Origin: Caenorhabditis elegans
Taxonomy: Eukaryota > Nematoda > Chromadorea > Rhabditida > Rhabditidae
NCBI RefSeq assembly: GCF_000002985.6
Contig: NC_003284.9
Span: 2,852,001-2,916,000 of the forward strand
Length of the DNA stretch: 64,000 bases
Reading direction: 5' to 3'
Shown: positions 24,301 through 36,800 of the stretch, piece by piece
Layout of the letters: each line of letters begins with the position of its first letter
Position numbering within the stretch: position 1 is the stretch's first letter
The notes under the pieces: model-generated
Seen by the model: the letters and a program-made list of their open reading frames with translations, nothing else
Told to the model about the DNA's origin: nothing
Database searches by the model: none
Made by a program: the position numbers and the translations under genes

Positions 24301-27300
24301 GTAGAAAGTGTGACTTGAATAAAAATATGTATTTAAAAGTATATAAGAGGTTTTTTTTGATAAACTAAATTATTATATTACTCACCGGCTCCCAAGATTT
24401 GTAGTATGGCTCTACATCTAATGTGTATCTCTCACTGTAAGCAACGTAGTGCCAGAGAAGCATAGCCACAGACATTGAAAGTCCTGAAAATTGAACATAT
24501 CCAGTTTTTTGTTTCAAATCAGTAATTGTTTTACCAGCAAGGATCAGAAGAATTCCGGTGCTCATAATGAATTTTTTCGATCTATTCCAGCATCCGATGA
24601 GTCCGACAATAAAGCTCAACACGACGAAAACAATACCTGAACAAATCAAAATGGGCATTAATGTCAATATTTGGCTTACTCGCATCGTGACACCTTATAG
24701 TACTCTATTGTACAGGTATTTGTATGGATTGCGTCTAATCTATTGCTAATAAAAGTTAATATACATACAATAGTCCGTTGGAAAGTGCTTAGAAATATTG
24801 TACAAATTTTTTCTTGCTAGCAATTTTTTAAACTTAATTTTAGTTGAACAAGTAAGTAAGTCTTGAGAAATGGCTCGATCAAAAAATATATGCTCAAATG
24901 AACTAATTTTGTAATGTAACTTTTCAAAGTTTTTTTCAAAATTTTTAATGGTGGTTTCAATTGAAATTTTGAAAATGTTACGCTAATTTTCGCTAAAATC
25001 TCGAACTGTGCTCACTTTTTTGTGTCATAGCTGTGGAAATTTACTTTTATCATTTTTAAAAAAATCAAATATTTCGGTAATTTATCTCAATTATTAAGTT
25101 GATTAAGGTATATTTATAGCCCATAGGGGTAACAATAGGTAACAATGTTCATTAATTTTTGGTTACCTATCGGCTTTGAAATGCTTTAATTAACAAAATG
25201 GCGTGAGATAAAACATCAAAATCAGCAATAAAGGATGAAAAAAAGTCAATCTCAAACCGCTGCGAAAGAGATCAAAATTGAAGATTTTAGCGAAAATTAG
25301 GCTAATTTTTTGAACTTTTGACTCACCATAATTTAAAACTGTAAAATTTCAAATCAGGTCTATACGTTCCTTTATATAACAACTCACCAACAACATAAGC
25401 AATGATAGTTGCTTTTGCAGCATAATGACGGTAAAGTTCATTGTTTGAGAAGTGCTCCTTTTTAGACTCTGGAACCATGAACTCGTTGCTCCAGATGCAC
25501 GGAGAGCCCATTTTGCTGAAGCTTCCAACATCTGAAAACTGCCCATTTTTCTGATTTTCCGCTAAAGAAAATCTATTGTTTCAACAATTACTTTTATTGG
25601 TGTTAACCTTGGGGGGTTTTATTTTATTGTTAGTCACTTGTAAAAAGTAACCACGTAACAAGTAACTGGTAACAAAATCGAGTCACACACATACACACAC
25701 ACACAAAGACACTTCATTCTCCTGTTTTCGTTCAACATGACTGGTAAGGTCGTCAAAAACGATTAGCACTTTTTTTTTTGGGATTAGACATTTGTAGTAT
25801 AATACAAATAAGTTCAGAATGCGTAACCAACCTTGTGGAACTGTATCAGGGAAGCAAAGATTGAAGAGACCATAGTTGCGAGAGAAGTAGATGTTGTTGT
25901 GACCAAAAGCATTTTGAAGGCGTAAACTCAATTCGGGCTCTCGTTTGAATGAGTTTATGATTTCTCTTCGATTCACCTGCAACGAAATTACATTTTAAAA
26001 CGGACAATCTTCTATCATGTCTCTGAACATAAATCATTCTCTTTGGACTATTCTAATACGGAATTTGATGAACATCCTCGCACACAAAAAAGTAGAAGAA
26101 AAACCATCTTCCTGTTGTATATCCTGCATTCATTTATTGTTACTTGCCCTATTCTCCGGACTGTGCGTTTCTGACCTTGTCCCTCGTCAAAATGCCTTTG
26201 CCCTTGCGCATGTCTCACGATGGGACCTTAATGAAGGTAGGAAAAGAACGTGAGCAACAGGACCAGGGCGGCTTACTGCCCGGCCAATCCAATTGCCTCT
26301 CTGCTACAAGGGGCCGGTTTCCTTTTGAAGCTCCTTTCGAGCATCGCGCGCCGGTGTTGTGATGTCAACAAATAAAAGTATTCGAGGATGGGGAGGGGGA
26401 TAGATAGTGAAGCGGCAGATGCGAACAGGACAAAATCGGGAAGTGGAGAGGAGCAAAATTGGAAAGAGCTTAGCTCACTTTTTTTTTTGTTTTCATGTCT
26501 GAAGTGTGAACCGTGGTTTTGTCATGTTTCGGCGGATTCAAGATGCACAAATTTGAAAGGGAAAGTGTCTGTTTGTCAAATACAAAAAAAAACGAAGAAT
26601 CGAAAACAGACAAGTCGAAACATGTTGAATTCCAATTTACCGGGACAAAAAATGTCGAATTGATTAGATGTTGTAGGATGGAACAGGAAATTGAGAAGGG
26701 GGAAAAAAATGGACATCTGTCAACTTTTCGTGTTTCAGAAAACGGCTAAATTAGAAAGTGGGAATGTTGGAAATGATTTCTTAGAAAAAATTTTTTAAAA
26801 CATTACTGTGAAATTCTATAGATTTTTAAATGCACTGATGCCTGGAAAAATGTGAGCTTTCTTCATTTAGAAGCACTAAATATGGATTCTGTGTGTTTTA
26901 AATGTATAAACCTAAAATGTGCTCAAACAAAACAAATTTTGTAATGAAACTTCTCAAAAGTTTTTTCAAAAAAATTTCAATAGCGGCTGGGCTCGTTTCT
27001 AAAGTTTTAAGCACTTTTCCGTGTTAGAAATTGCCTTTTTCTGAATATCATAGTTTTTTCTTTATTTTGGTTTATATCATGTTATTTTGTTGATTAAGAA
27101 ACATTTGTAACCGGTAGGAAAAAAAATGACAAAAACTAGCCAAAATGTGTTACCTATCGGGTTTAAATGCACCATGTTTAACAGAAATTAATAAAATAAA
27201 CAACCAAAATGTGCCATTAAAAAAATAATTAAAAAGCGGCCAAAATTTGAGATTTAGCTTTAAAAAACTATTTTTATTCAAAATTTTGTACCGCCAAATA

Positions 27301-27571
27301 TAAATTCGGGAGCATTTTTGAGAGTTTTCTTTACGAAAGTGGTTCTTCTGAGCACATTTTTGGTCCATACTTCTGAATAACTTTGAACAACTCATTTTAT
27401 GTATTTTACAGTTAGAACTAGTCAATTAATAATTATAAATCAATAAAATCAAAAGCAATAACATACCTGAACTTCAACCCAGTTATCAGTAGTCACTGCA
27501 AAACATACGAGGCCCAGGCCAATTAAGGAAAACACCGAGGCGCACGAAAGATGACACGGTGAGGAAAACAT
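21377..27571 (-). CDS. Claudin/stargazin-like four-pass membrane protein, 7 exons, ~296 aa
   Basis: Seven exons keep phase: 27571-27467, 25976-25832, 25531-25388, 24636-24535, 24483-24386, 23057-22941 and 21556-21377. The start follows a TTTTTCAG acceptor by a few bases, consistent with trans-splicing. Hydrophobic segments lie near residues 11-27, 128-147, 156-180 and 208-235, the claudin/PMP22/stargazin topology. The first extracellular loop carries GLFNLC (about 71-76) and a later CIW, resembling the family W-GLW-C-C signature. The cytosolic tail is Tyr/Gly-rich (YGGYPYYNQYN...MTYGR). Relatives act in epithelial junctions or as auxiliary channel/receptor subunits; the class is supported by topology and loop motif. 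I cannot say which worm paralogue this is. No PDZ-binding C-terminus is evident. Confidence 0.85.
21840..22215. repeat. Family A palindrome, both arms visible
   Basis: Left arm: AATGAAACATCTCAAAATGG, then TTTTGGCCATTTTTTCCGTG, and TTATTTCGTTGATTGAGAGA. Right arm in reverse order: AAGTCAACTTCCGACCAATG, CGACACGGAAAAGCGGCCAA, and CAGCACATTTTGAGTG. The two arms are reverse complements around a centre near 22030. It is in the last intron of the claudin-like gene. Confidence 0.75.
22905..22915 (+). repeat. G11 tract
   Basis: An uninterrupted run of 11 G lies in the intron just downstream of claudin-gene exon 23057-22941. Monopolymeric G/C tracts are typical of C. elegans introns and can form G-quadruplexes. 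Confidence 0.9.
23195..23285. repeat. GGCAAATTTGCC inverted/tandem repeat
   Basis: The stretch starts GGTGTGCGGCAAATTTGTCG and ends TTTGCCGCACACTCCTGAC, with alternating TTGCCG and CGGCAA units between. Its ends are inverted. It is related to the block at 31940-32545. Confidence 0.75.
24880..25330. repeat. Family A palindrome in claudin-like gene intron
   Basis: The arm TATGCTCAAATGAACTAATTT with TTGTAATGTAAC starts near 24890. The complementary arm, including CGCTGCGAAAGAGATCAAAATT, ends near 25310. GGTAACAATAGGTAACAATG and GGTTACCTATCGGCTTTGAA sit at the centre. No exon is present. Confidence 0.7.
26900..27385. repeat. Family A palindrome in first intron of claudin-like gene
   Basis: The left arm reads AAAATGTGCTCAAACAAAAC then TTTGTAATGAAACTTCTCAA; the right arm ends GAGCACATTTTTGGTCCATA. 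The middle holds GTAACCGGTAGG and the inverted TTACCTATCGGGTTTAAATG. Same family as 21840-22215. Confidence 0.75.
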
Positions 27572-27948
27572 TGGGGACCCTGAAAAAAAAAACGTAAGTA
27601 AGTGATAATTTTTTGGCATGATGTGAAAATACAGGGGGGTATAGGAGGTCTACTCAAACGAACAACACCCACTCGCACAGTCCGCAACGCGCGCGGAAAG
27701 ATTGGGCGGGGTCAGCCAGCAGCGCTCCCTCTTACCGCTCACATGCACCTTTCCTTGCCCCCTCTCTCTCTCTCTTCTGCATCTCGCACACACTCACATT
27801 ATCGGACCGTACGCGGCCACCCCGATCGCATTCTTCTTCATCTTCTTCGTCTCACCGGTTGACTGTACGCACGGATGCCTAAAACATACAAGGTCATCAG
27901 ATATGACCCCTCGCCCCCTTTGCATCCACTCTCAATTCTTCCTTCAAT

Positions 27949-27959
27949 CCCCCCCCCCC
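27949..27959 (+). repeat. C11 tract
   Basis: An uninterrupted run of 11 C, ending a few bases before position 27962, where the stop of a possible small gene lies. Confidence 0.9.
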
Positions 27960-27961
27960 AC

Positions 27962-28453
27962 CTATTCTGCCTCCACCACGTCTTCAGTAGGAGTCGGCTT
28001 GGTGGAATGACCTGGGTTACTGCAACTTATCTCGACAATATCTCCGGTAGTTCCCCCGTCTTCAGATGCGCCTCCGGATTTACTGATGATATGACCTTCT
28101 GGACGTGATGGATTGCTCTGACAAGAACAAAACCGCAGAGGGTTGCAATATACTATGGAGTTACTGATAAATTGCAACGAGATTGATAGTCTAGTAGGGG
28201 GCGAATCTGGGTGTGGTACTGGTACTGAATGCAAAGTTATATTTCTCATTTTCCCGGAATTCAAACAGGATTGTAATAGGATTTAAAATTTTTAAATTCT
28301 TCTGACCAGTTCTGAACAAGTCAAATAAATACATTCTAATAGTTCAAGAAACACGAAAACCATTCACAAAGTGAAGAATTCACTTGAACAGTGGCTTACC
28401 CAACAATTGTCCCCATCATATTTTAAAAACTGGTTCAGTGGACAACTAAACAT
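27962..28453 (-). CDS. Possible two-exon small protein, 69 aa
   Basis: Exon 28453-28400 (54 nt, MFSCPLNQFLKYDGDNCW) begins right at a GCCAAG|ATG junction and ends in a good GTAAGC donor. Exon 28117-27962 starts after TTGTCAG, is in the same phase, and encodes SNPSRPEGHIISKSGG...TEDVVEAE before a stop. The second exon has the codon pattern and acidic/Ser composition of real coding DNA. The pair sits about 390 bp upstream of the claudin-like gene on the same strand, so it could instead be an alternative 5' part of that locus. No family is recognised. Confidence 0.4.
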
Positions 28454-31400
28454 CTTGGCAAAAACAAAAAGGGCAATAGAAAGAGCATATCCATAAAATT
28501 GAAACGTTGTTTTTTTTTAATGAAAAGATGAAAAGGAAATTGTGAGGTCGAGCAGACCATAAAATACATGCCAGGTGTTAGCTATGGGGTTACTCGAATT
28601 TTTATTCACTCACGATCTGACAAGTATTAACGGTTTTTGGTTTTGTATATTAGAAAATCTTTGAAATTGCTTTAAAACATGCAAATATTTTAGTTTTAAA
28701 AATTCAAAAAAATTTCCAATTTTTTAAATTGATTTTTTTTTGGAAAATTTGAATAAACTCAGTTTTTTCCACTTTTTCGGAAGTCGTCGATCAAACAAAA
28801 TTCTTCAAAGAATTTTTTGATCTACTTATGTTCCAAAGAACAATATTGATGCTCTGTAGAGGTTACATGCGACAGTTTTTTTTTCAAAAAGTGGTAAAAA
28901 TTTAGTTATTGCCACTTTTTGATTTCGATAAAAAATTTTCAACAATTTTTTTTTGAAATGTTTTACTATGGTATTTGATAATTTTAAAACAATGTCTTTA
29001 CTAGCGCTACTCCACATTTAAAGGCAAGGTAAATTACCGTATATTCTCTGTTAGTGCTGCACATTTTGTTTTTTCAAAAACTTGTCAACTATCAGAATAA
29101 TTTTCATTTATTTTTCTATAGTTTTGCACTAAATTTTTTATTAATATCTTCAAAATAAATCGAGATATAATATTTTAAAGTATAGGAATATGGTGCAAAA
29201 AAATTTGAAAAAATTTAAAAAGTTGTAATAATTATATCAGTGAGTTTTCTAACACAACACAAGTATCGTAACATTTTTCTCGAATTTTTTCTCTGTTGCC
29301 ATCAAAGATGGAATATATACTAAATTCTGTCGGAATCTTTGTAGATTTTATCGTGAACTGTATAGTTCTTATTACTACCCATACATTTCACACTTCTAAT
29401 TATCTTTAATAAAGACGGGAAAGGTTTTTATTGTAGGGTTTTCTAAAAATGTTAAAATTTATATTATTAAGAATACTTTTCACTGTAAACGGGTGTTTTA
29501 ATATTTCTGATTTTTTGGAGTAGAACACCGTTGTGTCTGAAAAATAGATCGAAGTATGTTCCAGGTGTTATTTAAGACTACAAGAAAGGCATGGAAAAAA
29601 AACTGTATATAGAGTTGAAGTTTTGAAATTTGTTTTAGCGCATATCATTAATTATTTGTGTCTCTTTGTTCCGTACTTTTGTTCACGTTTTTAATTTGAA
29701 TGGTGGTTAATGGTAATTTAGAAAATTAAAACATTTTGGGGAAACGAAACCTATAAGTACATCATTTTCTTTGATTTCTGGACCTTATTGTTTCAGCCAA
29801 ATATGTATTTTGTTAATTTGCTTAAATTTTTTGTCGAGGAGTGAAAAAAAACAAATAGAGTTATGTTAGAATTTTTGCGCGTCCCTAAAAAAATACTTCA
29901 CTACTATTTCTCCAACAATAGATTTTTTATATAAAATGTGACGATAAACCTAGCAACTGCTGGGTTACCAGCATATTTTTAGTCCTGTTATAAATATATA
30001 AAAAACTTGACAACATGAAACATCACAATTTTATAGAAAAAGATTATTAAAATGTACTATTTATTTTAAATTTATTATTTATGCTCCTCATTTTTTAAAT
30101 GAACCAAAAAAAAAATTCAACTAAAGTGTGAGCAGTGACTATAAAAAACAGAGCGATTTAAAAAAGAGAACAACTGAAACAAATTTAAAATCATTTTTGG
30201 TATGTATATATAATCTCATGTCGTCTTGTGCAATTAATTATTTTTTGCAGAATTACTTTTTCGGTTTACAAGTTTGTTAAAGTTTAATGCTTGTGTAGTA
30301 TACCTGGTCCAAAAATATTTTCCAACTTGTTTTCAGTTTATTTCTAAAAAAATATAGCCCAGTTGGATCACCACCAGGCAGTGTACCTGAATCCCAGATT
30401 CGCAGTGCATAGCACTTGAAGAACGGATCGCCCTTTAATCCTTTAATTTTGATTTTAGGCTTATAAAAACATTAATCCAAAGCATAATATGGCCGAAAAT
30501 TGTCACGGAAATGTTGCAAAATTATTAACACTACAAGTACACAAGTACCTAAAATTATTACATAAGTACCAAGTTCTGGTATGATTTCTTCAGGAGATAA
30601 AAAATAGACGGTGTTTTTTTTTTGGCCAAATGTCAGTTGGACAACCTTTCGATTTGTTTTTTAATGTACATGTTTTATCAAAAACCTAAGCTTACAAACT
30701 TTTAAATTATACTTCCCGAAAGTTTTTACAATTTTTATGGCGGTTCAAAAATTTCGAAAAAAGTACAAATTTTCAAATAAAATCTGACTTTTCGCATTCT
30801 TTTTCTTGTCAAATCAGCTGGAATACAGTTATTATCGAATTAACATTTTTATAGGACATTCGAAATGCTTAGCATTTCGTTATTACCGTTTCCGTTAATT
30901 AAGATACGCTTAAAGCTGGTTGGTAACCAAAAAAAGTCAAAAATTGATTACCTATTGGCTTTAAATTAATTTTACTCTTTCTGGGTTCGTCTTGAGTTAC
31001 CATTTTATTTAACTTCATAATTTAATTTGTAAATTGCATTAAAAAGTTCAATAAAATTCAAGTTCAAAATTCATATTCAATTTAGTTTTAAAAAGTTAAG
31101 ATAAATGCAATAAAAAACAATAATCAATTTTTTTAAATTTGAGTTTTTAACTACAATTATGTACCTCATTTTTTCAAAATTTTGAACCGCCTTAAAAATT
31201 ATTTAAAAGGTTTTTGGAAACTTCAAGAAAAGTTTCATTTTGAAATTCGTTTATTTTTGTGCATATTGAGTATAGACGTTCAAAATACCCATTAGTTCTC
31301 CTTTAAAACTTGTGTTTTGTAAATATTGTGCATAGGTATGTGTAACAAAGGTCGTGAGAACAATCATTTTTATTTCTTATTCACATGCGCAGCTACCGTA

Positions 31401-31939
31401 CGTTTTTTTTTTGTTAATAAATGCAACTCTATTCATTTTGCACCCCCTTTATTTACTTTCATGCTCCAAAAATGTTATGAGATTGACTTTTAAAAGGAAA
31501 TGCGTTTTTGAATGTTTGGAGCATTGACCTACCGTTTCCTCTCATTTTGTTTGATTATTTCTCACGGTGTCGGTGTCAATGGCAGTTTGATGAAATTCAA
31601 TACTGTATTAACATTTCAGACATCAAAATGATTTTCAAATGCTCAAGTAAATATTTATAATTTTCTAGACCACATCAAAATACTTTTGTCAAATCGTTGA
31701 TAAGTTCACTATTAGTTTTTTTGAAAAATGTTTCCGTTGCAAAAATTTTTGAGGTTTTGTAAACGGAAAACTTATTTAAAGGTGGCGGAGCGCCAGTGGG
31801 GAGATTGATTGGACATTTTATAAAACGGAAGCACTTAAAACTGTGTTTTTTTGAATTTTTTCCTTTTTTAAAAGATATTTTTAAAAAGAATTAGCTTACT
31901 TTTCAAAATTGATGTAGGAACATTTATAGGATCCATACA

Positions 31940-32545
31940 ATTTTGCCGGCTGAAATTGAAATGCTGAAATTAAAAAAAAAATGTGCAAAACCACAATTTG
32001 CCAAAAACTTACGGCAAGTGCCGAGGTTGCGCGCAAATTTGGCAAATTGGCAGTTTTTTGGTATGCCCATTTGCCGGTAATTTCAATTCCGCCATTTTAG
32101 AGTTTTTCACTATGATATTTGCCTTCCCTGAGGGGCTTTTTTTACTCTTGAATACAAACTTCTGACAAATGTATACCTATTTATGCTATATTTCATATTA
32201 GAGACATAACAAAATTTTTGAAAAAAAAGTGTTTCTTTGTGATTTAACAAAGTTATACATTAGAAATGAGTTGTTGAATTTTTTCAATTTATTCCATACC
32301 AAAACTACTGCGTTCAGAAAAAACATCTGGTTTCTGCATAAGTTCCGTGAGTTTGTGTGTCATTTTTTTGAAATTTTTGAGGTCAAAATCAGTAGTTTTA
32401 GTCAAAATTGTTTTTCAAACTTTTGATGTGTGCGGAAAATTTCGAAATTTGCCGAGCTCGGCAAATTCCCCAAACATACTGTTTTGAAATTTGCCGAGCT
32501 TGGCAAATGGTGAACTTGACAAATTCGGCAAATTTGTCGCTTGCT
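31940..32545. repeat. TTGCCG/CGGCAA repeat block
   Basis: Repeated CGGCAAATT and AATTTGCCG words occur near 31945-32090 (GGCAAATTGGCAG, CCATTTGCCGGTAAT) and again at about 32430-32545 (TTTGCCGAGCTCGGCAAATT). They are separated by AT-rich DNA holding a chance ORF (32229-32426). The ends are inverted with respect to each other. Confidence 0.65.
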
Positions 32546-33239
32546 CCTGCTACACAAGTACCAAAAAATAAATATTAGAACAACAAAACGTTGACAAAAT
32601 TACGGTTGAAGCATTCTAGCACCTTTCGATTGTCACACTAAACAATCGATGCATAGATCCCAATTTTCACTTACACTTGCAAATGTGCTCCAATGAAATT
32701 ACCATTTGCACTACTGTTGTGTTATCTACGTAACCGTTGTGGTTCTTTGGAGTGGTGTGTCTGCGCGCGCACACCTTCGCCTCTCACACCATTTTCACCC
32801 CACTCATCTTTGTTACTGCACACCCCTGATTTGTCGTCTTTCCATTTTTCGTTCACCTCTTGACGGATTGATGCTAATTTTATTGTACCGAGCTGTTTAG
32901 AATTCAACTTTTTCAATAGTCCTAAAGCTTTATATCTTGCCAGGTTGCCATATTTTCTTATTTTATGATTTTCTCAGCTATCTAAAATGCGGTACTTGTG
33001 AAAGTATACCTGGATTTAAAATATTAATCATTTTGAAAATTTTACGTAATTATGTTCTATACTATGTCCATAAGGATTAATGTTTTTCTAAACCTAAGAA
33101 TACAAATCAATTTCACGTTTTGTTTAAATTGTAATTTTTAAAAGAAATGAATGGAAAACGTATTGAAACATATTTTTGAGCTAGGTATATTACACAAGTA
33201 CCTAAAATAGATACATGTTTCGTCACAAAATAAGGAGCC

Positions 33240-33871
33240 CGTCAGCTAAATCTTACTTTTCGGTTTTCTTCTACCCAAATCCGCTCTTTGAAATCACCAA
33301 TGAGTGTCGCATGTAATTGACGACCATTGGGAGATGAAAACCGGCTCCAAGGGGTGACAAGAAAGATGCTCCGGTCCGGGGGTCCGTTTTTCGAAAAGCC
33401 CCGCATCTGGTGCGGCCTAGCGGATAGTAGTAGACACACACACACACACACACGCACGCTCACTCACCATTCCTCTTCCCATTCCCCGCTCGCCTCTGAC
33501 CACACCACACATACGCACACACTGGCCGAATGGGTTGCGCTGGGGCAAGCAGTGGAAGGAGAAAGAGGAGGACGCTGCATAATGTGTTAGAGGTTATTTT
33601 CTTTTCGGGGTCCCCTCTTTTCCGTCCACTCGTTTGTCATTGATCGTGGATGGATCGTTTACTTGCGGTTGTGTGTGTGTGTGTGGAACGAAAATGTTAT
33701 GACGGCGTGTGCGCAACCCGAAGGGCTCGTTTTATCTCTTTTCACAAATTGTCTTTGCCAATCTATCGTTCCGTTCGGATTTTTTTTGTTACATGAAATA
33801 TAATATGTTATAAATCTCATTCTTTTCAATGGATCAAAATTTTTGGAGAGATTTTTTTTTTCAGGTGGAAC
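33240..33871 (+). promoter_or_regulatory. Probable vang-1 promoter/5' region
   Basis: GC-rich DNA with (CA)n and CTCACTCACC elements (about 33432-33470), ending in a T-rich tract and TTTTTTCAG acceptor six bases before the vang-1 start codon. The acceptor suggests a trans-spliced or upstream-spliced 5' end. Promoter assignment is by position. Confidence 0.45.
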
Positions 33872-36800
33872 ATGTCGTATCAAGATAACAGGAAACTTCC
33901 GAAAGACACGAGGAGTTGCGTTGGAGGTTTTCGGTATGAAGGACACAAGAAGCAACTACGACCAAGATATGCACAATCTGAAATTGGCGAGCCATTTATA
34001 CCGAGGTTTTCTGCAATTGCTAGTGAGGTAAGCCTTTTTTTTGAAGATACATTTTAAAATGAAACTCAATTAAATGAGGAGTAACGGCTCTGGGTACCAA
34101 TATGTGCTCAAAATGAACACATTTTTTTTGTAATGAAACTTCTCAACAGTGTTCAAAATGTTTTTAGTCGGTTTAAAATTTAAAGAAAGGGTTAATTTTT
34201 TCACATTTTGAGCAGGCAATTTTTATGCCAGTAGGTAACCAATTCAGGTAATTTTTGATTATCTATTCGCTTAAAAAGTTCCTTAAAAAGTAGGCCTGAA
34301 ATTAGTTAAAATTTGAAATTTGTCCTACTCGTCAATGTCGTTGCGGCTGGAATCTTTTTTTTTGAAATTTCCGTAAAATTTTGAGTATACAATGTAATTA
34401 TCCTGCGTTTTCAACTTTATTTAATTATTTTAAAGGCGATGAACGAAGAGATTTGGTAAAGTTTTTAAAAAACATAAATAAATGAAATACCGTGAGATAA
34501 ACAACCAAAATATTCAATAAAAAAAAACAAAAAAACTGCTGTGTCACGGAAACGTGGCCAAAATTTGAGAATTTTTTAAAAAAATTCGTCTTTTTTTTCG
34601 AAATATTGAACCTCCCATAAATATTTTTTAGAAGTTTTATTACGAAATTCGTTTTTAATTCAGTTTCTGAAACTCCTTAAATTCTTTGTTCAGATGTGTC
34701 AAAATAAGATATAAGCCGACCAAATATCTTATCTAAAATTTAAAATGTCATAAACGCCGAGTCGATATACATATCTTATCGCTTTGCGTTTTCACTTTTG
34801 GAAAATCTATTTTTGAGTACATCTATAATTCATTTGCAGGGCCAGAAGATTGCACCACCTAACGAAGACTGGGCAGACAACACCACCGTGCTCACTGGAA
34901 TGACGACGGATTCTTTCACAATGGAAGAAAAAGTGATTTATACCCCACCAATTGGACGTGTCATAGGAAGACGGTAAATGTTCTTTTTTTCTAATTTCAC
35001 TTTTTATAACTATTGAAATTCAGGTGCTCTAGGTTTGTCTGGCTGTTGGCCTCGTCGTTACTTTGCATTATATCGGTGGTCAGTGCGCCGATAATGTGTT
35101 CATTGCCTATAATCGCACCACGTTTCGGCTTCAGCATGCCGGCAATTCAATGTGACGTGAGTATTTCGAAAACCAATTATATCGCATTAAAAATATAATG
35201 TATTGCAGGTCGATTGTGAAGGACTCCTGTTTTTAATGGCAATCAAAACAATCTTTTTGGTAATTGCAATTGGAGTTCTTTATTGGAGGAAAGCCATGGC
35301 AGACATGCCCAGGTTGTACTTTGTACGAGCTGCGCTTACATTTTTAGTCATGTTTATCCTGTTCGCGTTTTGGCTCTTTTACATTGTCAGGATAATGTTT
35401 GAAAGATACGACAACTACAAGTACATCGTAGGTTTTTTTTTTCAAACACAGTGGTGGCCAAAAGTATATGCGTTTTTGGGATTTTTTTGCTGGCTTTTTT
35501 TATAGTTTCAAATTAGTATAGCGCACAAGCTAGGTACCCTAAAAATTAAAATTCAACTACATAACTGTTACCTAGAATGTTGTCTACTTGATAACTCAGG
35601 TTTCAATAAATTAAGTCATTGAAATCAAAAGATATAGCATCGGGCACCTCGTAAGTCCTTTTTTTGCCACGTCCCTTTAAAGGTGTAGCAATGCCGGCAC
35701 TCATCGTGAACAATTTCTGAAAATGGAGGTTAAATTGTTCTAAAACTTTCAGTTCAAATGTGAATAAAAGTGTAAACATTAGTTATTTAAAATAAATGCC
35801 TAAAAATATTTTTGAAAAAAATGACCAGATTTTCAACCGAAATTTTCAATTCTACCGATTGCGTAAGAAAAAACGATTGATAACATGCAATATAAAATTA
35901 TTTGCGGATTATTTGTTACTAAAACTTTGCTCATGAAAACTGTTCATTCTTGAGTTACAGTCATGAGATGTGGCAAAAAAATTGGCTCGCGAGGTGTCGG
36001 CCGCTGTAACTTAGTCTTTTAAAATGTTGAAACTTGTGTTATCATGTGGACAAAATTTTAGGCAACAGTTTATTTGTTGAACCATTTTTTTTAAGTTCAT
36101 AATTTGTAGCGAAAATTCAGAAGCGGGTATACTGTTCGACTTCACTATGAATCATTTCGAAAAAAAATTGTGAAATCATAATTCATAATTTCAGGTTTCC
36201 TATTCCACATCACTGCTCGACGCTCTTCTATGGACACATTATCTCTCTGTTGTGCTCCTCGAGCTTCGTCGTCTACGTGCCCAATTCATTGTAACTATTG
36301 TTCGCGATCCAGACGGTGAAATGCATACATTGAACATTGGCGCTGGCTCAATTCAAGAAGCTGCCACCGAGATTCTTCGTTTCTACACAACTCGATTCTC
36401 CTCGTTCAACATTCACCTTGACAACGCCAGACAGACGGCGGTTGCAAAGCAGTCTGGAATGCAAGGAGGCACCGCAGGCTTCAAGATGTACAATATCGAG
36501 CAATTTGGAGGGCAGGAAACTGTTAGTGAAGTCAACACGCGGGCTTTGATGGAAGCCGCGGCGAGAAGAAGGATTGGTGGATATGCTGAAGTGATGCAGG
36601 AAGAACTTGATTTTGAAAAACGGTTAAAGAAGAGAAAGTAAGTGTTTTCAAATTCAGAACTAACGATTTGGATACTTTGAACAAATTTTGTAATGAAACT
36701 TCTCAAAAAAGTTTAAAACTTTTTTTAAACGGCTGTTTCAACTTCCTAAATATTATATTACTTTTTTCAAAGCTATAATTTCAAATTTTGTCCACTTTTC

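Larger units (their letters stand above)
28454..33871. repeat. 5.4-kb intergenic region upstream of vang-1, rich in dispersed repeats
   Basis: No gene is supported. Contents: Family B pieces at about 28700-29025 (ending CTAGCGCTACTCCACATTTA) and from about 31785 (GGTGGCGGAGCGCCAGTGGG); a copy of the 11760-11905 repeat at about 29620-29765; Family C pieces at about 30290-30320 and 32990-33210; a reversed copy of the 1380-1440 repeat at about 30360-30430; Family A at about 30690-31280; and a GGCAAATTTGCC block at 31940-32545. From about 32750 the DNA becomes GC- and CA-rich, with (CA)n at about 33432-33452, resembling a promoter. Confidence 0.6.

Noticed and set aside
32229-32426. 65-codon plus-strand ORF
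   Set aside because: Phe-rich AT-driven ORF inside the TTGCCG repeat block.
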